Source of the DNA: Desulfuromonadaceae bacterium
GTDB taxonomy: Bacteria; Desulfobacterota; Desulfuromonadia; Desulfuromonadales; SZUA-540
Assembly (NCBI GenBank): GCA_003250235.1
Contig: QKGY01000366.1
Coordinates: 1-5,355 of the forward strand
DNA length: 5,355 nt
Direction: 5' to 3'
Part shown: positions 1 to 5,355 of the stretch, piece by piece
Position numbering within the stretch: the first letter of the stretch is position 1
Layout: every line of letters starts with the position of its first letter
The notes under the pieces: model-generated
Databases searched by the model: none
The model's input: only the letters and a program-made list of their open reading frames with translations
Told to the model about the DNA's origin: nothing
Program-made: the position numbers and the translations under genes

Positions 1-1012
1 GCGGACCCCACCGGAATCCGTTTTCGCGCCAACGCCCGAGGCTGTCCCCGAATCTGAGATTTTTGCGAATGTTGACGCCTCCCATGAGGCGGAACCGGCG
101 ACCGATGCGCCCCTGGAGACCGGCTGTGCCGCAGCCCTTTTTCTCGCCGATGCGGCTGACCGGGTTTCAGAGCCCGAAGAGGATACGGGGGAGCGGCAGG
201 ATTCGCCAAGCCCGCAGGGGATTTCCCTGGATCCGGAGCCGAGTGGGGAGATAGCGTCGGAGCCGGCTGTCGACGAAACTGTCGAGAACCCGCTGTTCGA
301 GCCTCGCCCTTTTCAGCCATCGTCGCAGGACGGATACCCTGAGCAGGCCTCGGACGAAGTTTCTCCCCCCACTTTTGAAGAAAATGATGGCGACATGCCC
401 CCTGCGGGGATATTCAAAATCGCAGAGGAGCCTGTCGGAAAAGGGCGTCGCAGGAGCTCGCCGTGGGTGGTTTGGAGCGCTCTGGCGGTTGTCTGCGTAG
501 GGATGGTGGTTGCAGCCCTGTCCTGGCGGCCATCAACGCCTTCGTCTTCCATCCCTTCCCATAAAAAGGCAGAGACGGCTTCCGCGTTGATGAAATCGCC
601 AGAATCTGTAGAGCCGAACCGTCCCTTGGCGCCGGAGAAGGTTGCTGTCACGCCTGACAGTATGGCGGAGTCGCCCCCCTGGGAATCCGCTCGCGAGCAG
701 GCTCCGCAACCTGCACCGGCGCCGGTTCCCGCAGAGGCTGTCGCCAGCGTGGACAGCGGAGGACAGGGGACCCGACAGACCGCGAACGAACTGGCTCCCT
801 TGCCCGACAATCCGCTGTCCGATGCGGCTCCTGGGGGAGAGGGGGGCCTCTATCGCATCCGGAAGGGGGACACGCTGTGGAATATTTCACGCCAGCACTC
901 GGGCAGTCCCTGGAGATACCGGCAGTTGGCGGATGACAATGCCATCGAGAATCCGGACCTGATCTATCCGGGTCAGACCATACGTCTGGAGGAAAATCGA
1001 AAGACCGAATGA
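1..1012 (+). CDS. Membrane-anchored LysM-domain protein (5' end outside window)
   Basis: The frame is open from base 2 to the TGA at 1010-1012, giving 336 residues without an N-terminus; the ATG at 395 is internal, because the same acidic, proline-rich composition continues unbroken upstream of it. Fragment residues 1-145 are low-complexity and rich in Glu, Asp, Pro and Ser, probably disordered. A basic stretch (KGRRR, about 147-151) precedes one transmembrane helix (about 155-175, rich in Val, Ala and Trp). Then follow a Pro/Ala/Ser-rich linker and a C-terminal LysM domain (about 284-329) with the typical YRIRKGDTLWNIS start and the NPDLIYPGQTIRL end. By the positive-inside rule the acidic tail lies in the cytoplasm and LysM in the periplasm, where the family binds N-acetylglucosamine-containing peptidoglycan. 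No catalytic domain is visible, so an anchoring or scaffold role is inferred. There is no terminator before the next promoter. The LysM and membrane calls are firm; the specific function is unknown. Confidence 0.88.
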   Translation, partial: RTPPESVFAPTPEAVPESEIFANVDASHEAEPATDAPLETGCAAALFLADAADRVSEPEEDTGERQDSPSPQGISLDPEPSGEIASEPAVDETVENPLFEPRPFQPSSQDGYPEQASDEVSPPTFEENDGDMPPAGIFKIAEEPVGKGRRRSSPWVVWSALAVVCVGMVVAALSWRPSTPSSSIPSHKKAETASALMKSPESVEPNRPLAPEKVAVTPDSMAESPPWESAREQAPQPAPAPVPAEAVASVDSGGQGTRQTANELAPLPDNPLSDAAPGGEGGLYRIRKGDTLWNISRQHSGSPWRYRQLADDNAIENPDLIYPGQTIRLEENRKTE

Positions 1013-1022
1013 AAATAACACG

Positions 1023-1051
1023 TTGCCACTGAATGAGGATGCCTGTAGAAT
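1023..1051 (+). promoter_or_regulatory. Sigma70-type promoter for the PilZ gene
   Basis: TTGCCA (1023-1028), an exact 17-base spacer and TAGAAT (1046-1051) match the -35/-10 consensus at five of six positions each. Transcription would start near 1058, leaving a leader of about 68 bases before the PilZ ATG. It lies just after the LysM stop codon, so the PilZ gene can be expressed independently, although read-through from upstream is not excluded. This is a pattern match only. Confidence 0.5.
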
Positions 1052-1125
1052 AACTTCGCCGGGTTGTTTGGATTCTGGGCGGGGAGATCTCCGGGAAATG
1101 TAACTTTTCTGAACAGGGGAGAGCC

Positions 1126-1479
1126 ATGGACGAACGGGAAAGAAGGGAATCGACGCGCAAGGATTCTCTCAATTTTTTGGATTATGTGGTGCTCGACCAA
1201 GACGGTCTGGTGGTTGACCAGGGAATGGGGAGAACCCGCAACGTCAGCGAAAAAGGCCTGCTTCTGCAGACCCATGTCCCGCTGGAAGATTATCATACGG
1301 TGCTGATCACTCTGGGGCTTGAGGACGAGGTGGTGGAACTCAAGGGGACGGTTGTTCATGAGGAATTCTGTCCCGACGAAGGGATCTGCTCCGGCATAGA
1401 GTTCACTCAGATCAACGACAGTGAGCGTGCCGTTCTGCAGAAGTACCTCAAGGCCTTCAAGGCGGTTCAGAATCCGTAG
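1126..1479 (+). CDS. Small single-domain PilZ protein (predicted c-di-GMP receptor)
   Basis: A soluble 117-residue protein that is essentially one PilZ domain. Both halves of the c-di-GMP-binding signature are present: RxxxR at residues 7-11 (R-E-S-T-R) and the (D/N)xSxxG motif at 39-44 (N-V-S-E-K-G). The beta-barrel continues to a typical SGIEF strand (89-93) and a short C-terminal helix (about 97-113). The start at 1126 is supported by a strong Shine-Dalgarno (AGGGGAGA, 1115-1122) and by placing the RxxxR motif close to the N-terminus, as is usual. No signal peptide, membrane helix or output domain is seen, so it likely acts in the cytoplasm by binding a partner when loaded with c-di-GMP; that partner is unknown. 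It has its own promoter upstream and a strong terminator 22 bases downstream, so it is probably monocistronic. The two conserved motifs make the family call secure; ligand binding is inferred from family knowledge. Confidence 0.9.
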   Translation: MDERERRESTRKDSLNFLDYVVLDQDGLVVDQGMGRTRNVSEKGLLLQTHVPLEDYHTVLITLGLEDEVVELKGTVVHEEFCPDEGICSGIEFTQINDSERAVLQKYLKAFKAVQNP

Positions 1480-1501
1480 GACTCACTCTCGATGCAAATG
1501 C

Positions 1502-1537
1502 AAAAAAGCCACCGGACTTATCCCCGGTGGCTTTTTT
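1502..1537 (+). terminator. Strong intrinsic terminator after the PilZ gene
   Basis: A perfect GC-rich 8-bp stem (1508-1515 with 1524-1531, GCCACCGG/CCGGTGGC) closes an 8-base loop. It is flanked by A6 (1502-1507) and T6 (1532-1537), which extend the pairing to 14 bp. The T-tract follows the stem directly, so it terminates plus-strand transcripts from the PilZ gene. The mirrored A-tract could make it work on the minus strand too, but no minus-strand gene lies to its right before the kinase. Confidence 0.92.
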
Positions 1538-1544
1538 ATTTCTT

Positions 1545-1560
1545 CACCGTGCCTACGGTG
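1545..1560. repeat. Perfect 6-bp inverted repeat upstream of the cytochrome
   Basis: CACCGT and ACGGTG are perfect inverted copies separated by the four bases GCCT. The repeat sits 7 bases after the PilZ terminator and touches the proposed -35 element of the cytochrome promoter, a suitable place for a regulator to bind. It could equally be a chance hairpin. No known operator consensus is recognised. Confidence 0.35.
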
Positions 1561-1586
1561 GAAACCTGCGGCGGGGTCGTTATACT
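1559..1586 (+). promoter_or_regulatory. Possible promoter for the cytochrome gene
   Basis: A good -10 box, TATACT (1581-1586), has a weak -35, TGGAAA (1559-1564, four of six consensus bases), with a 16-base spacer. Because the strong terminator at 1502-1537 blocks transcription from upstream, a promoter must lie between 1538 and 1634, and this is the best candidate seen. It gives a leader of roughly 40 bases. Confidence 0.35.
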
Positions 1587-1634
1587 GGGTAAAAAATGGG
1601 GTCCGCCAGGGGGCCCTGAGGAAAGGAGTATCGG

Positions 1635-2087
1635 ATGAAATCAGCTTGGGGAGCAGGCGTTCCGATGGTCGGCCTTGTCGTTGCTTTCGCGGCCGGTGTC
1701 TGGGCTCAACCGAATCCGCATCAGGATCCACAGGGCTGCCCGAGTTGTCATCGACAGATTCCCACCCATGAAGAAGCAGCGCAAGGTCACCTTTTTCTCG
1801 TGGCCGACACCATCGATGATACCTGCCGTACCTGCCACAATTGCTGCCGGATGGGTTCCCGTCATCAACGGTTTCATCCCACAGGGGTGAAGGAATGGAA
1901 CAAGGAACGAGAACGGTTGGAAAACCCCAAGGTGGTGCCGCTTTTCGACGGCGCTATCACCTGCAGTACCTGTCATGCCCACCCGTTGCGGGAGGCGACG
2001 CATCCGTCTCAGCTCCGCTGGATCGATCGAAAGACCCCGGAAGAGGATTACAGTGACCTGTGCCGCGACTGTCATGTGGGCTATTGA
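1635..2087 (+). CDS. Periplasmic tetraheme c-type cytochrome, doubled-CXXCH type
   Basis: A 150-residue secreted protein with four covalent heme-attachment motifs: CPSCH (35-39), CRTCH (64-68), CSTCH (110-114) and CRDCH (143-147). Residues 1-24 form a Sec signal peptide with a hydrophobic core (about 9-22) and likely cleavage at VWA|Q, so hemes are attached in the periplasm by the cytochrome c maturation system. Additional histidines at 45, 52, 77, 81, 116 and 123 could serve as distal ligands for bis-His hemes. The motif spacing, and a PLFDGAITCSTCHAHP segment like the one preceding a heme in many doubled-CXXCH cytochromes, place it in that broad family. The likely job is low-potential electron transfer between inner-membrane and outer-membrane or soluble redox partners; the actual partner is not in view. 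The start is fixed by a good Shine-Dalgarno (AAAGGAG, 1622-1628) six bases before ATG and by the signal peptide. Oddity: the second motif runs into C70 and C71 (CRTCHNCC), two extra cysteines with no heme assigned. No terminator is obvious downstream on the plus strand. Confidence 0.88.
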   Translation: MKSAWGAGVPMVGLVVAFAAGVWAQPNPHQDPQGCPSCHRQIPTHEEAAQGHLFLVADTIDDTCRTCHNCCRMGSRHQRFHPTGVKEWNKERERLENPKVVPLFDGAITCSTCHAHPLREATHPSQLRWIDRKTPEEDYSDLCRDCHVGY

Positions 2088-2128
2088 CGGCAGCGTCTAC
2101 CTATTGGGGGGATCGGGAAGAGCGGCAC

Positions 2129-2167
2129 AAAAAAAAGACGCGTCGATCAGGAGGGCAATTCGACGCG
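2129..2167 (-). terminator. Minus-strand intrinsic terminator with no recognised gene
   Basis: CGCGTCGA (2139-2146) and TCGACGCG (2160-2167) form a perfect GC-rich 8-bp stem with a 13-base loop. Read on the minus strand, the stem is followed after two bases (TC) by eight T residues (the A-run 2129-2136 of the plus strand), the classical intrinsic-terminator layout. Read on the plus strand, the nearest T-rich tract starts 13 bases after the stem, so it is a poor terminator for the cytochrome. No convincing minus-strand gene lies to its right before the GTPase, so what it terminates is unclear. Confidence 0.5.
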
Positions 2168-2384
2168 CCAAGGGAACCGTTTTACTTTTTGATGAAGAAG
2201 TTTGTGATCGTCGGTCGTTCTGCCATTAACGTCCGTCGATGGTTAGACTATACGCGAAGCCCATTCTCCCTACCACGTGCACATTCGTAAAATTGCCGGT
2301 TCTGAATCACACCACAATACTGTGCATTAGCGCACTTCACAGGTCGCGACCCATGGATGTGTGCAAAGAAAGTACGTGCGGAGG

Positions 2385-2415
2385 TTGACCGGTCGGATTC
2401 CTTCCGTGCTATAGT
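2385..2415 (+). promoter_or_regulatory. Sigma70-type promoter for the RbgA/YlqF gene
   Basis: TTGACC (2385-2390) matches five of six -35 bases. TATAGT (2410-2415) matches five of six -10 bases and carries the extended -10 dinucleotide TG (2407-2408). The spacer to TATAGT is 19 bases, which is long, but an extended -10 tolerates this; the overlapping GCTATA gives 17. Transcription would begin near 2422, leaving a leader of about 29 bases. Confidence 0.5.
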
Positions 2416-2450
2416 GTCGGCTATCCTGCGAACAGAAAGAAGAATGACGG

Positions 2451-3341
2451 ATGGCAATCAAGTGGTTTCCCGGACATATGAACAAAGCCCGCCGGCTGAT
2501 GAGCGAGACGATGCGCACCATCGATGTGGTCATCGAGGTGCTCGACGCCCGTCTGCCTGCCTCCAGTGCCAACCCTCTGCTGGCAGAGGTGCGCGGGCAG
2601 AAACCGTGCATCAAAGTGCTCAACAAGGCGGACTTGGCCGACCCCCAGGTGACGCGGCTGTGGAGTGAGTTTTTCGAACGCCAGCATGGCGTCAAGGCGA
2701 TTGCCCTGGAAGCCAAGAAACATACCTCGGTTGCGCGTTTGCAAAAGCTCTGCCGCACCCTGGCTCCCCACAGAGGGGTTCCGGGCAAGCCCCTGCGGGT
2801 GATGGTCGTGGGAATTCCCAATGTGGGCAAGTCGACGCTGATCAATACCCTGGCCGGCCGTGCCATTGCCAAAGTCGGAGATAAGCCGGCCATCACCAAG
2901 AGTCAGCAGCATATCGATCTGAAGAACGGCATCGTGCTTTCGGATACCCCGGGGATTCTCTGGCCCAACCTGAGTGATCAGGATGGTGCCTACAGGCTGG
3001 CGGCCAGCGGTGCGATCGGTGATACGGTCATGGAATACAAGGAAGTGGCTCTTTTTGTCCTGGAATATCTCAGCGCCCGATATCCGGAGCCGCTCAAAGC
3101 CCGCTATCGGATGGCACAACTGGCAGAGACCCCCATGGACACCCTGGAGGAGATCGGCCGGCGCCGGGGGTGTCTGGTCAGCGGTGGAGAAATCGACAGA
3201 CACCGGGCCGCGGAGATTCTGCTGTTCGAACTCAGGGCCGGCCAGATTGGCAGAATCAGCCTGGAAGGGCCTCCGGTGATGGGGGAAGAGGCGACCTCTC
3301 TCCCTGATCAGGAAAAGACGCCGGATAGCACCGTCCCGTAA
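2451..3341 (+). CDS. rbgA: Ribosome biogenesis GTPase RbgA/YlqF (50S assembly)
   Basis: A 296-residue circularly permuted GTPase of the YlqF/YawG family; Bacillus subtilis RbgA is slightly shorter. The motif order is permuted as expected: G4 NKAD (58-61), a G5-like segment near 85-90, then G1/P-loop GIPNVGKST (121-129), the G2 threonine T149 in the PAIT segment, and G3 DTPG (165-168) followed by ILWP. The N-terminus carries the family hallmark WFPGHMNKARR, with H9 at the position reported as catalytic in B. subtilis RbgA. Residues about 185-275 are the helical C-terminal RNA-binding region; the last 20 are a variable tail. The protein acts in the cytoplasm, binding late large-subunit intermediates and using GTP hydrolysis to complete 50S maturation. 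The start at 2451 is chosen because it reproduces the conserved N-terminus; the ribosome site is weak (AGAAAGAAG just upstream), and a nearby ATG at 2444 is out of frame. It has its own promoter and appears monocistronic. Its stop lies 3 bases from the stop of the convergent kinase. Confidence 0.95.
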   Translation: MAIKWFPGHMNKARRLMSETMRTIDVVIEVLDARLPASSANPLLAEVRGQKPCIKVLNKADLADPQVTRLWSEFFERQHGVKAIALEAKKHTSVARLQKLCRTLAPHRGVPGKPLRVMVVGIPNVGKSTLINTLAGRAIAKVGDKPAITKSQQHIDLKNGIVLSDTPGILWPNLSDQDGAYRLAASGAIGDTVMEYKEVALFVLEYLSARYPEPLKARYRMAQLAETPMDTLEEIGRRRGCLVSGGEIDRHRAAEILLFELRAGQIGRISLEGPPVMGEEATSLPDQEKTPDSTVP

Positions 3342-3355
3342 GGGTCAGCCCGGCG
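3313..3355 (-). terminator. Possible weak terminator of the hybrid kinase gene
   Basis: CGCCGG (3319-3324) and CCGGCG (3350-3355) are perfect inverted copies, enclosing 25 bases with a small inner CCC-GTAA-GGG hairpin. On the minus strand the stem is followed by TCTTTT (complement of 3313-3318). The kinase stop codon lies inside the loop and the 5' arm is within its last codons, while the other arm overlaps the end of the GTPase gene. The large loop and short T-tract make it a weak candidate. Confidence 0.3.
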
Positions 3356-5355
3356 CAGCGTCCCGCGCGCGTTCAGCCTGAAGGTTGCGGAGGAAGGTTT
3401 CCAGATGGTCGAATTCGCACTCCAGGCCCTTCATCAGGAGGGACAGATCTTTGGCCAGGCCTGCCTTGGCCTGTTTTTCCAGGGCGCCTGCTGCTCTGGC
3501 CACACGCCCCGCATGGAGATTGGCGGCACCGCCACGAATGGAGTGAGCTTCCCGGGCGATCTGGGGAAGGTTGTTCTGCTCAAGAAGGATCGCCAGTTTT
3601 TCCCGTTGTATCGACGCACCCTTCAGAAAGTACGCCACGATTCCCAGAAAAACACTCTCCTCCAGCTGAAAATCCTTCAGGGCCGTCGTCATGTCGAGAG
3701 GGCTGGAAGAGTCCTGGTCCAAAGATCCCTCCGGATTTTTCAGCGATTGCGGGGATATGCCATGTCGCATATGCTCGGCAATGACCTGCAGAAAGTGGTC
3801 TCGGGTCATGGGTTTGGTGACGACGGCATCCATCCCCGCTGAAACGCATTTTTCCTTATCTTCTTCGGTCGCATTGGCCGTGAGGGCGATGATCGGAAGA
3901 TTTTGCCACCCTCCCATATTCCGGATTGTCCGGGTCGCTTCGTATCCATCCATTTCCGGCATCTGTATATCCATAACGACCAGGTCGAATGCTTTTGCGG
4001 CCACCATGTCGACGCCAATCTTGCCGTTTTCCGCCAGAGCGACCTCATAGCCGGCATCCACAAGAATGGTTTGGACGATTTCCCGATTGGTCGGATTGTC
4101 CTCCACCACCAGGATGCGCCTACCTCTTGAGTCGGGAGAAGACTCTGAACGACCCAACGAAGCGGATTTTTCCGGCGGCGACAATTCCTGACTCGTGACG
4201 GATTCGAGGGGCAGCATGAACCAGAACGTGCTCCCTCTGCCGGGTGTGCTTTCGCATCCGATTTTACCCCCCATCAGCTCCACCAGGTGTTTGGCGATGG
4301 AGGTTCCCAAACCGGTTCCCCCGAATTTGCGGGACGTACTGCCGTCTGCTTGCTGGAACGTATCGAAAATCGTCGTCAGCTTGTCGGCCGAAATGCCGAT
4401 GCCGGTATCCGTCACCTCAAACCGTATGCGGACTTTGCCGCTATCCTTTCCGTCAGGGTGGACATGCAGGCTCACCCCCCCCTTGGGGGTGAACTTTATT
4501 GCATTACCCACCAGGTTGGTGAGGACTTGGCGAAGGCGGCCCGGATCTCCCCGCAGACATGCCGGAATGCCGGGATCAATGTTCAGAGTAAGACACAGGT
4601 TCCTCGCTGCGGCTTGAGGCTCGAAAATTTCCAGGGTCGAGGCGAGAAGTTTGCCGAGGTCAAAGTCGAGGTCCTCCAGTTCCACCCTGCCTGCCTCGAT
4701 TTTGGCGAAATCGAGAATGGAATCAATGATGCCCAGCAGGGTTTTTCCCGAGTCGCTCACCATCCGGGCCAGCCGCTTCTGTTTATCGTCCAGGTCACTT
4801 TGCAGCAGGATATCGTTGAGACCGAGGACGCCATACATGGGGGTGCGGATTTCGTGGCTCATGTTGGCAAGGAACTGAGACTTGGCCAAACTGGCCTCTT
4901 CGGCCTGCCTGAGGGCCTCGTGGAGTTCCCTCGTCCTCTGGACCACCAGTTCTTCCAGCTTCTCCTGATACAGCTCGAGCTGTTCGTCCCGGGTTCGGAT
5001 CTCCTGCAACTGTTGACTCATGGTCTCCAGTAGTTGGGCATTGCGGATGCTGATGCCGATGGAGGAGGCGATGGCCATGAGCAGGCTCAAGTCGCTCTGA
5101 ACCAAAGGTCTTCTCGGCGCCGGGTTGGTTACGGCAAGCACGCCGAGGGTTTCTTCCTCAGAGAGAATGGGACAGAGGATGAAGGCTTCGGTTCCCAGCC
5201 GACGTATAAACTCGACCCGGATGTCGGGAAATGTCTCAACAAGTTCGCTCCGGGAGTTGATCAGAATGGGGGTCTGGTCGTGGTAACAGGTTTGAAATGG
5301 GGCTCGAATCTGCCGGGGTTCGAGTAAAATCCCATTTGTGTCGAAGAAGGCGATC
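3345..5355 (-). CDS. Hybrid sensor histidine kinase, GAF-HisKA-HATPase-REC-HPt (5' end outside window)
   Basis: The minus-strand frame stays open to the window edge, giving 669 residues without an N-terminus; the GTG at 5141 is inside the GAF domain and is not the start. Order of parts in fragment numbering: GAF sensor domain (to about 105), signalling coiled coil rich in Glu, Gln and Leu (about 106-155), HisKA with the phospho-accepting histidine H167 in NMSHEIRTP, HATPase (about 269-383) with N284 of the N-box, D316 in DTGIGI and the GGTGLGTS G2 loop (345-352), REC (about 413-527) with acidic residues E418/D419, phospho-acceptor D462, T492 and K514, then a C-terminal HPt domain with H604 in AHSIRGG. 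All His-Asp-His-Asp relay residues except the final receiver are present, so this is a complete three-step BarA/ArcB-like phosphorelay ending in HPt; the separate output regulator is not in view. No membrane helix is seen in this part, so location depends on the missing N-terminus. GAF suggests a small-molecule or redox input; the ligand is unknown. Confidence 0.93.
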   Translation of the reverse strand, partial: IAFFDTNGILLEPRQIRAPFQTCYHDQTPILINSRSELVETFPDIRVEFIRRLGTEAFILCPILSEEETLGVLAVTNPAPRRPLVQSDLSLLMAIASSIGISIRNAQLLETMSQQLQEIRTRDEQLELYQEKLEELVVQRTRELHEALRQAEEASLAKSQFLANMSHEIRTPMYGVLGLNDILLQSDLDDKQKRLARMVSDSGKTLLGIIDSILDFAKIEAGRVELEDLDFDLGKLLASTLEIFEPQAAARNLCLTLNIDPGIPACLRGDPGRLRQVLTNLVGNAIKFTPKGGVSLHVHPDGKDSGKVRIRFEVTDTGIGISADKLTTIFDTFQQADGSTSRKFGGTGLGTSIAKHLVELMGGKIGCESTPGRGSTFWFMLPLESVTSQELSPPEKSASLGRSESSPDSRGRRILVVEDNPTNREIVQTILVDAGYEVALAENGKIGVDMVAAKAFDLVVMDIQMPEMDGYEATRTIRNMGGWQNLPIIALTANATEEDKEKCVSAGMDAVVTKPMTRDHFLQVIAEHMRHGISPQSLKNPEGSLDQDSSSPLDMTTALKDFQLEESVFLGIVAYFLKGASIQREKLAILLEQNNLPQIAREAHSIRGGAANLHAGRVARAAGALEKQAKAGLAKDLSLLMKGLECEFDHLETFLRNLQAERARDAAPG

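Larger units (their letters stand above)
2088..2450. other. 363-base intergenic region without a convincing gene
   Basis: No frame here combines a good ribosome site, sensible composition and family resemblance. Very short frames exist: a plus-strand 32-residue frame at 2192-2290 beginning MKKFVIVG, and a minus-strand 14-residue frame at 2226-2182 (MAERPTITNFFIKK); neither has a good Shine-Dalgarno. The supported contents are a minus-strand terminator-like hairpin (2129-2167) and, near the right end, a promoter for the GTPase gene (2385-2415). No tRNA, riboswitch or repeat array was recognised. Confidence 0.6.

Noticed and set aside
313..810. Minus-strand 165-residue open frame opposite the LysM gene
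   Set aside because: Low-complexity translation in the shadow of the GC-rich LysM frame; no family resemblance, and the plus strand carries a clear membrane helix and LysM domain.
1083..1092. Perfect 10-base palindrome GGAGATCTCC in the PilZ leader
   Set aside because: Too short to separate from chance, no repeat elsewhere in the window, and it lies downstream of the likely transcription start with no loop.
1538..1634. Possible c-di-GMP (GEMM) riboswitch before the cytochrome
   Set aside because: Such switches occur upstream of cytochromes in Geobacter relatives, but the conserved core is not found here and the leader after the proposed start is only about 40 bases.
2192..2290. Plus-strand 32-residue frame beginning MKKFVIVG
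   Set aside because: No Shine-Dalgarno at a workable distance, no recognised family, and an arginine-rich tail typical of random translation.
2421..3203. Minus-strand 260-residue open frame opposite the GTPase
   Set aside because: It lies antisense to a gene with all GTPase motifs intact and shows no domain of its own; long antisense frames are common in GC-rich genes.
4811..4870. Tyr in place of the usual Asn after the H-box (RTPMYGV rather than RTPMNGV)
   Set aside because: This variant is, as far as I know, found in other active hybrid kinases; the phosphorylated histidine and surrounding residues are intact.
4287..5033. Plus-strand 248-residue open frame opposite the kinase
   Set aside because: Antisense shadow of the HisKA/HATPase region; no recognisable motifs and no ribosome site.

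Overview
This window is ordinary GC-rich bacterial chromosome with five genes, two of them cut by the window edges. On the plus strand, in order, are the C-terminal part of a membrane-anchored LysM protein (1-1012), a small PilZ-domain protein (1126-1479), a secreted tetraheme c-type cytochrome (1635-2087) and the circularly permuted ribosome-assembly GTPase RbgA/YlqF (2451-3341). A large hybrid histidine kinase on the minus strand (3345-5355) converges on the GTPase with only 3 bases between the stop codons. No rRNA, tRNA, CRISPR array, insertion sequence or phage gene is visible.

Small PilZ proteins, small periplasmic multiheme cytochromes, RbgA (absent from E. coli and most enteric bacteria) and a GAF-containing phosphorelay kinase together suggest an anaerobic, metal- or sulfur-respiring member of the former Deltaproteobacteria, such as the Desulfuromonas/Geobacter/Pelobacter group. 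This is inferred from gene content and style; no marker gene here fixes the taxonomy.

Region by region: the LysM gene ends without a visible terminator, and a good sigma70-like promoter (1023-1051) restarts transcription for the PilZ gene. A strong intrinsic terminator (1502-1537) closes that unit. The cytochrome has its own leader, with a plausible promoter (1559-1586) whose -35 edge touches a perfect 6-bp inverted repeat, so it is probably a single-gene transcript. The 363-base gap 2088-2450 has no convincing gene. It holds a hairpin with an A-run that reads as a terminator only on the minus strand, where no gene is recognised, and near its right end a promoter for rbgA. The kinase may end in a weak terminator that encloses its own stop codon.

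Functionally the genes are mixed. LysM protein, PilZ protein and cytochrome all concern the envelope or its control (peptidoglycan binding, c-di-GMP response, periplasmic electron transfer). RbgA is housekeeping 50S assembly. The kinase is a self-contained GAF - coiled coil - HisKA - HATPase - REC - HPt phosphorelay whose output partner is not in view. I found no clear new system. The most uncertain and potentially interesting element is the orphan minus-strand terminator with a possible small transcript in the gap before rbgA.
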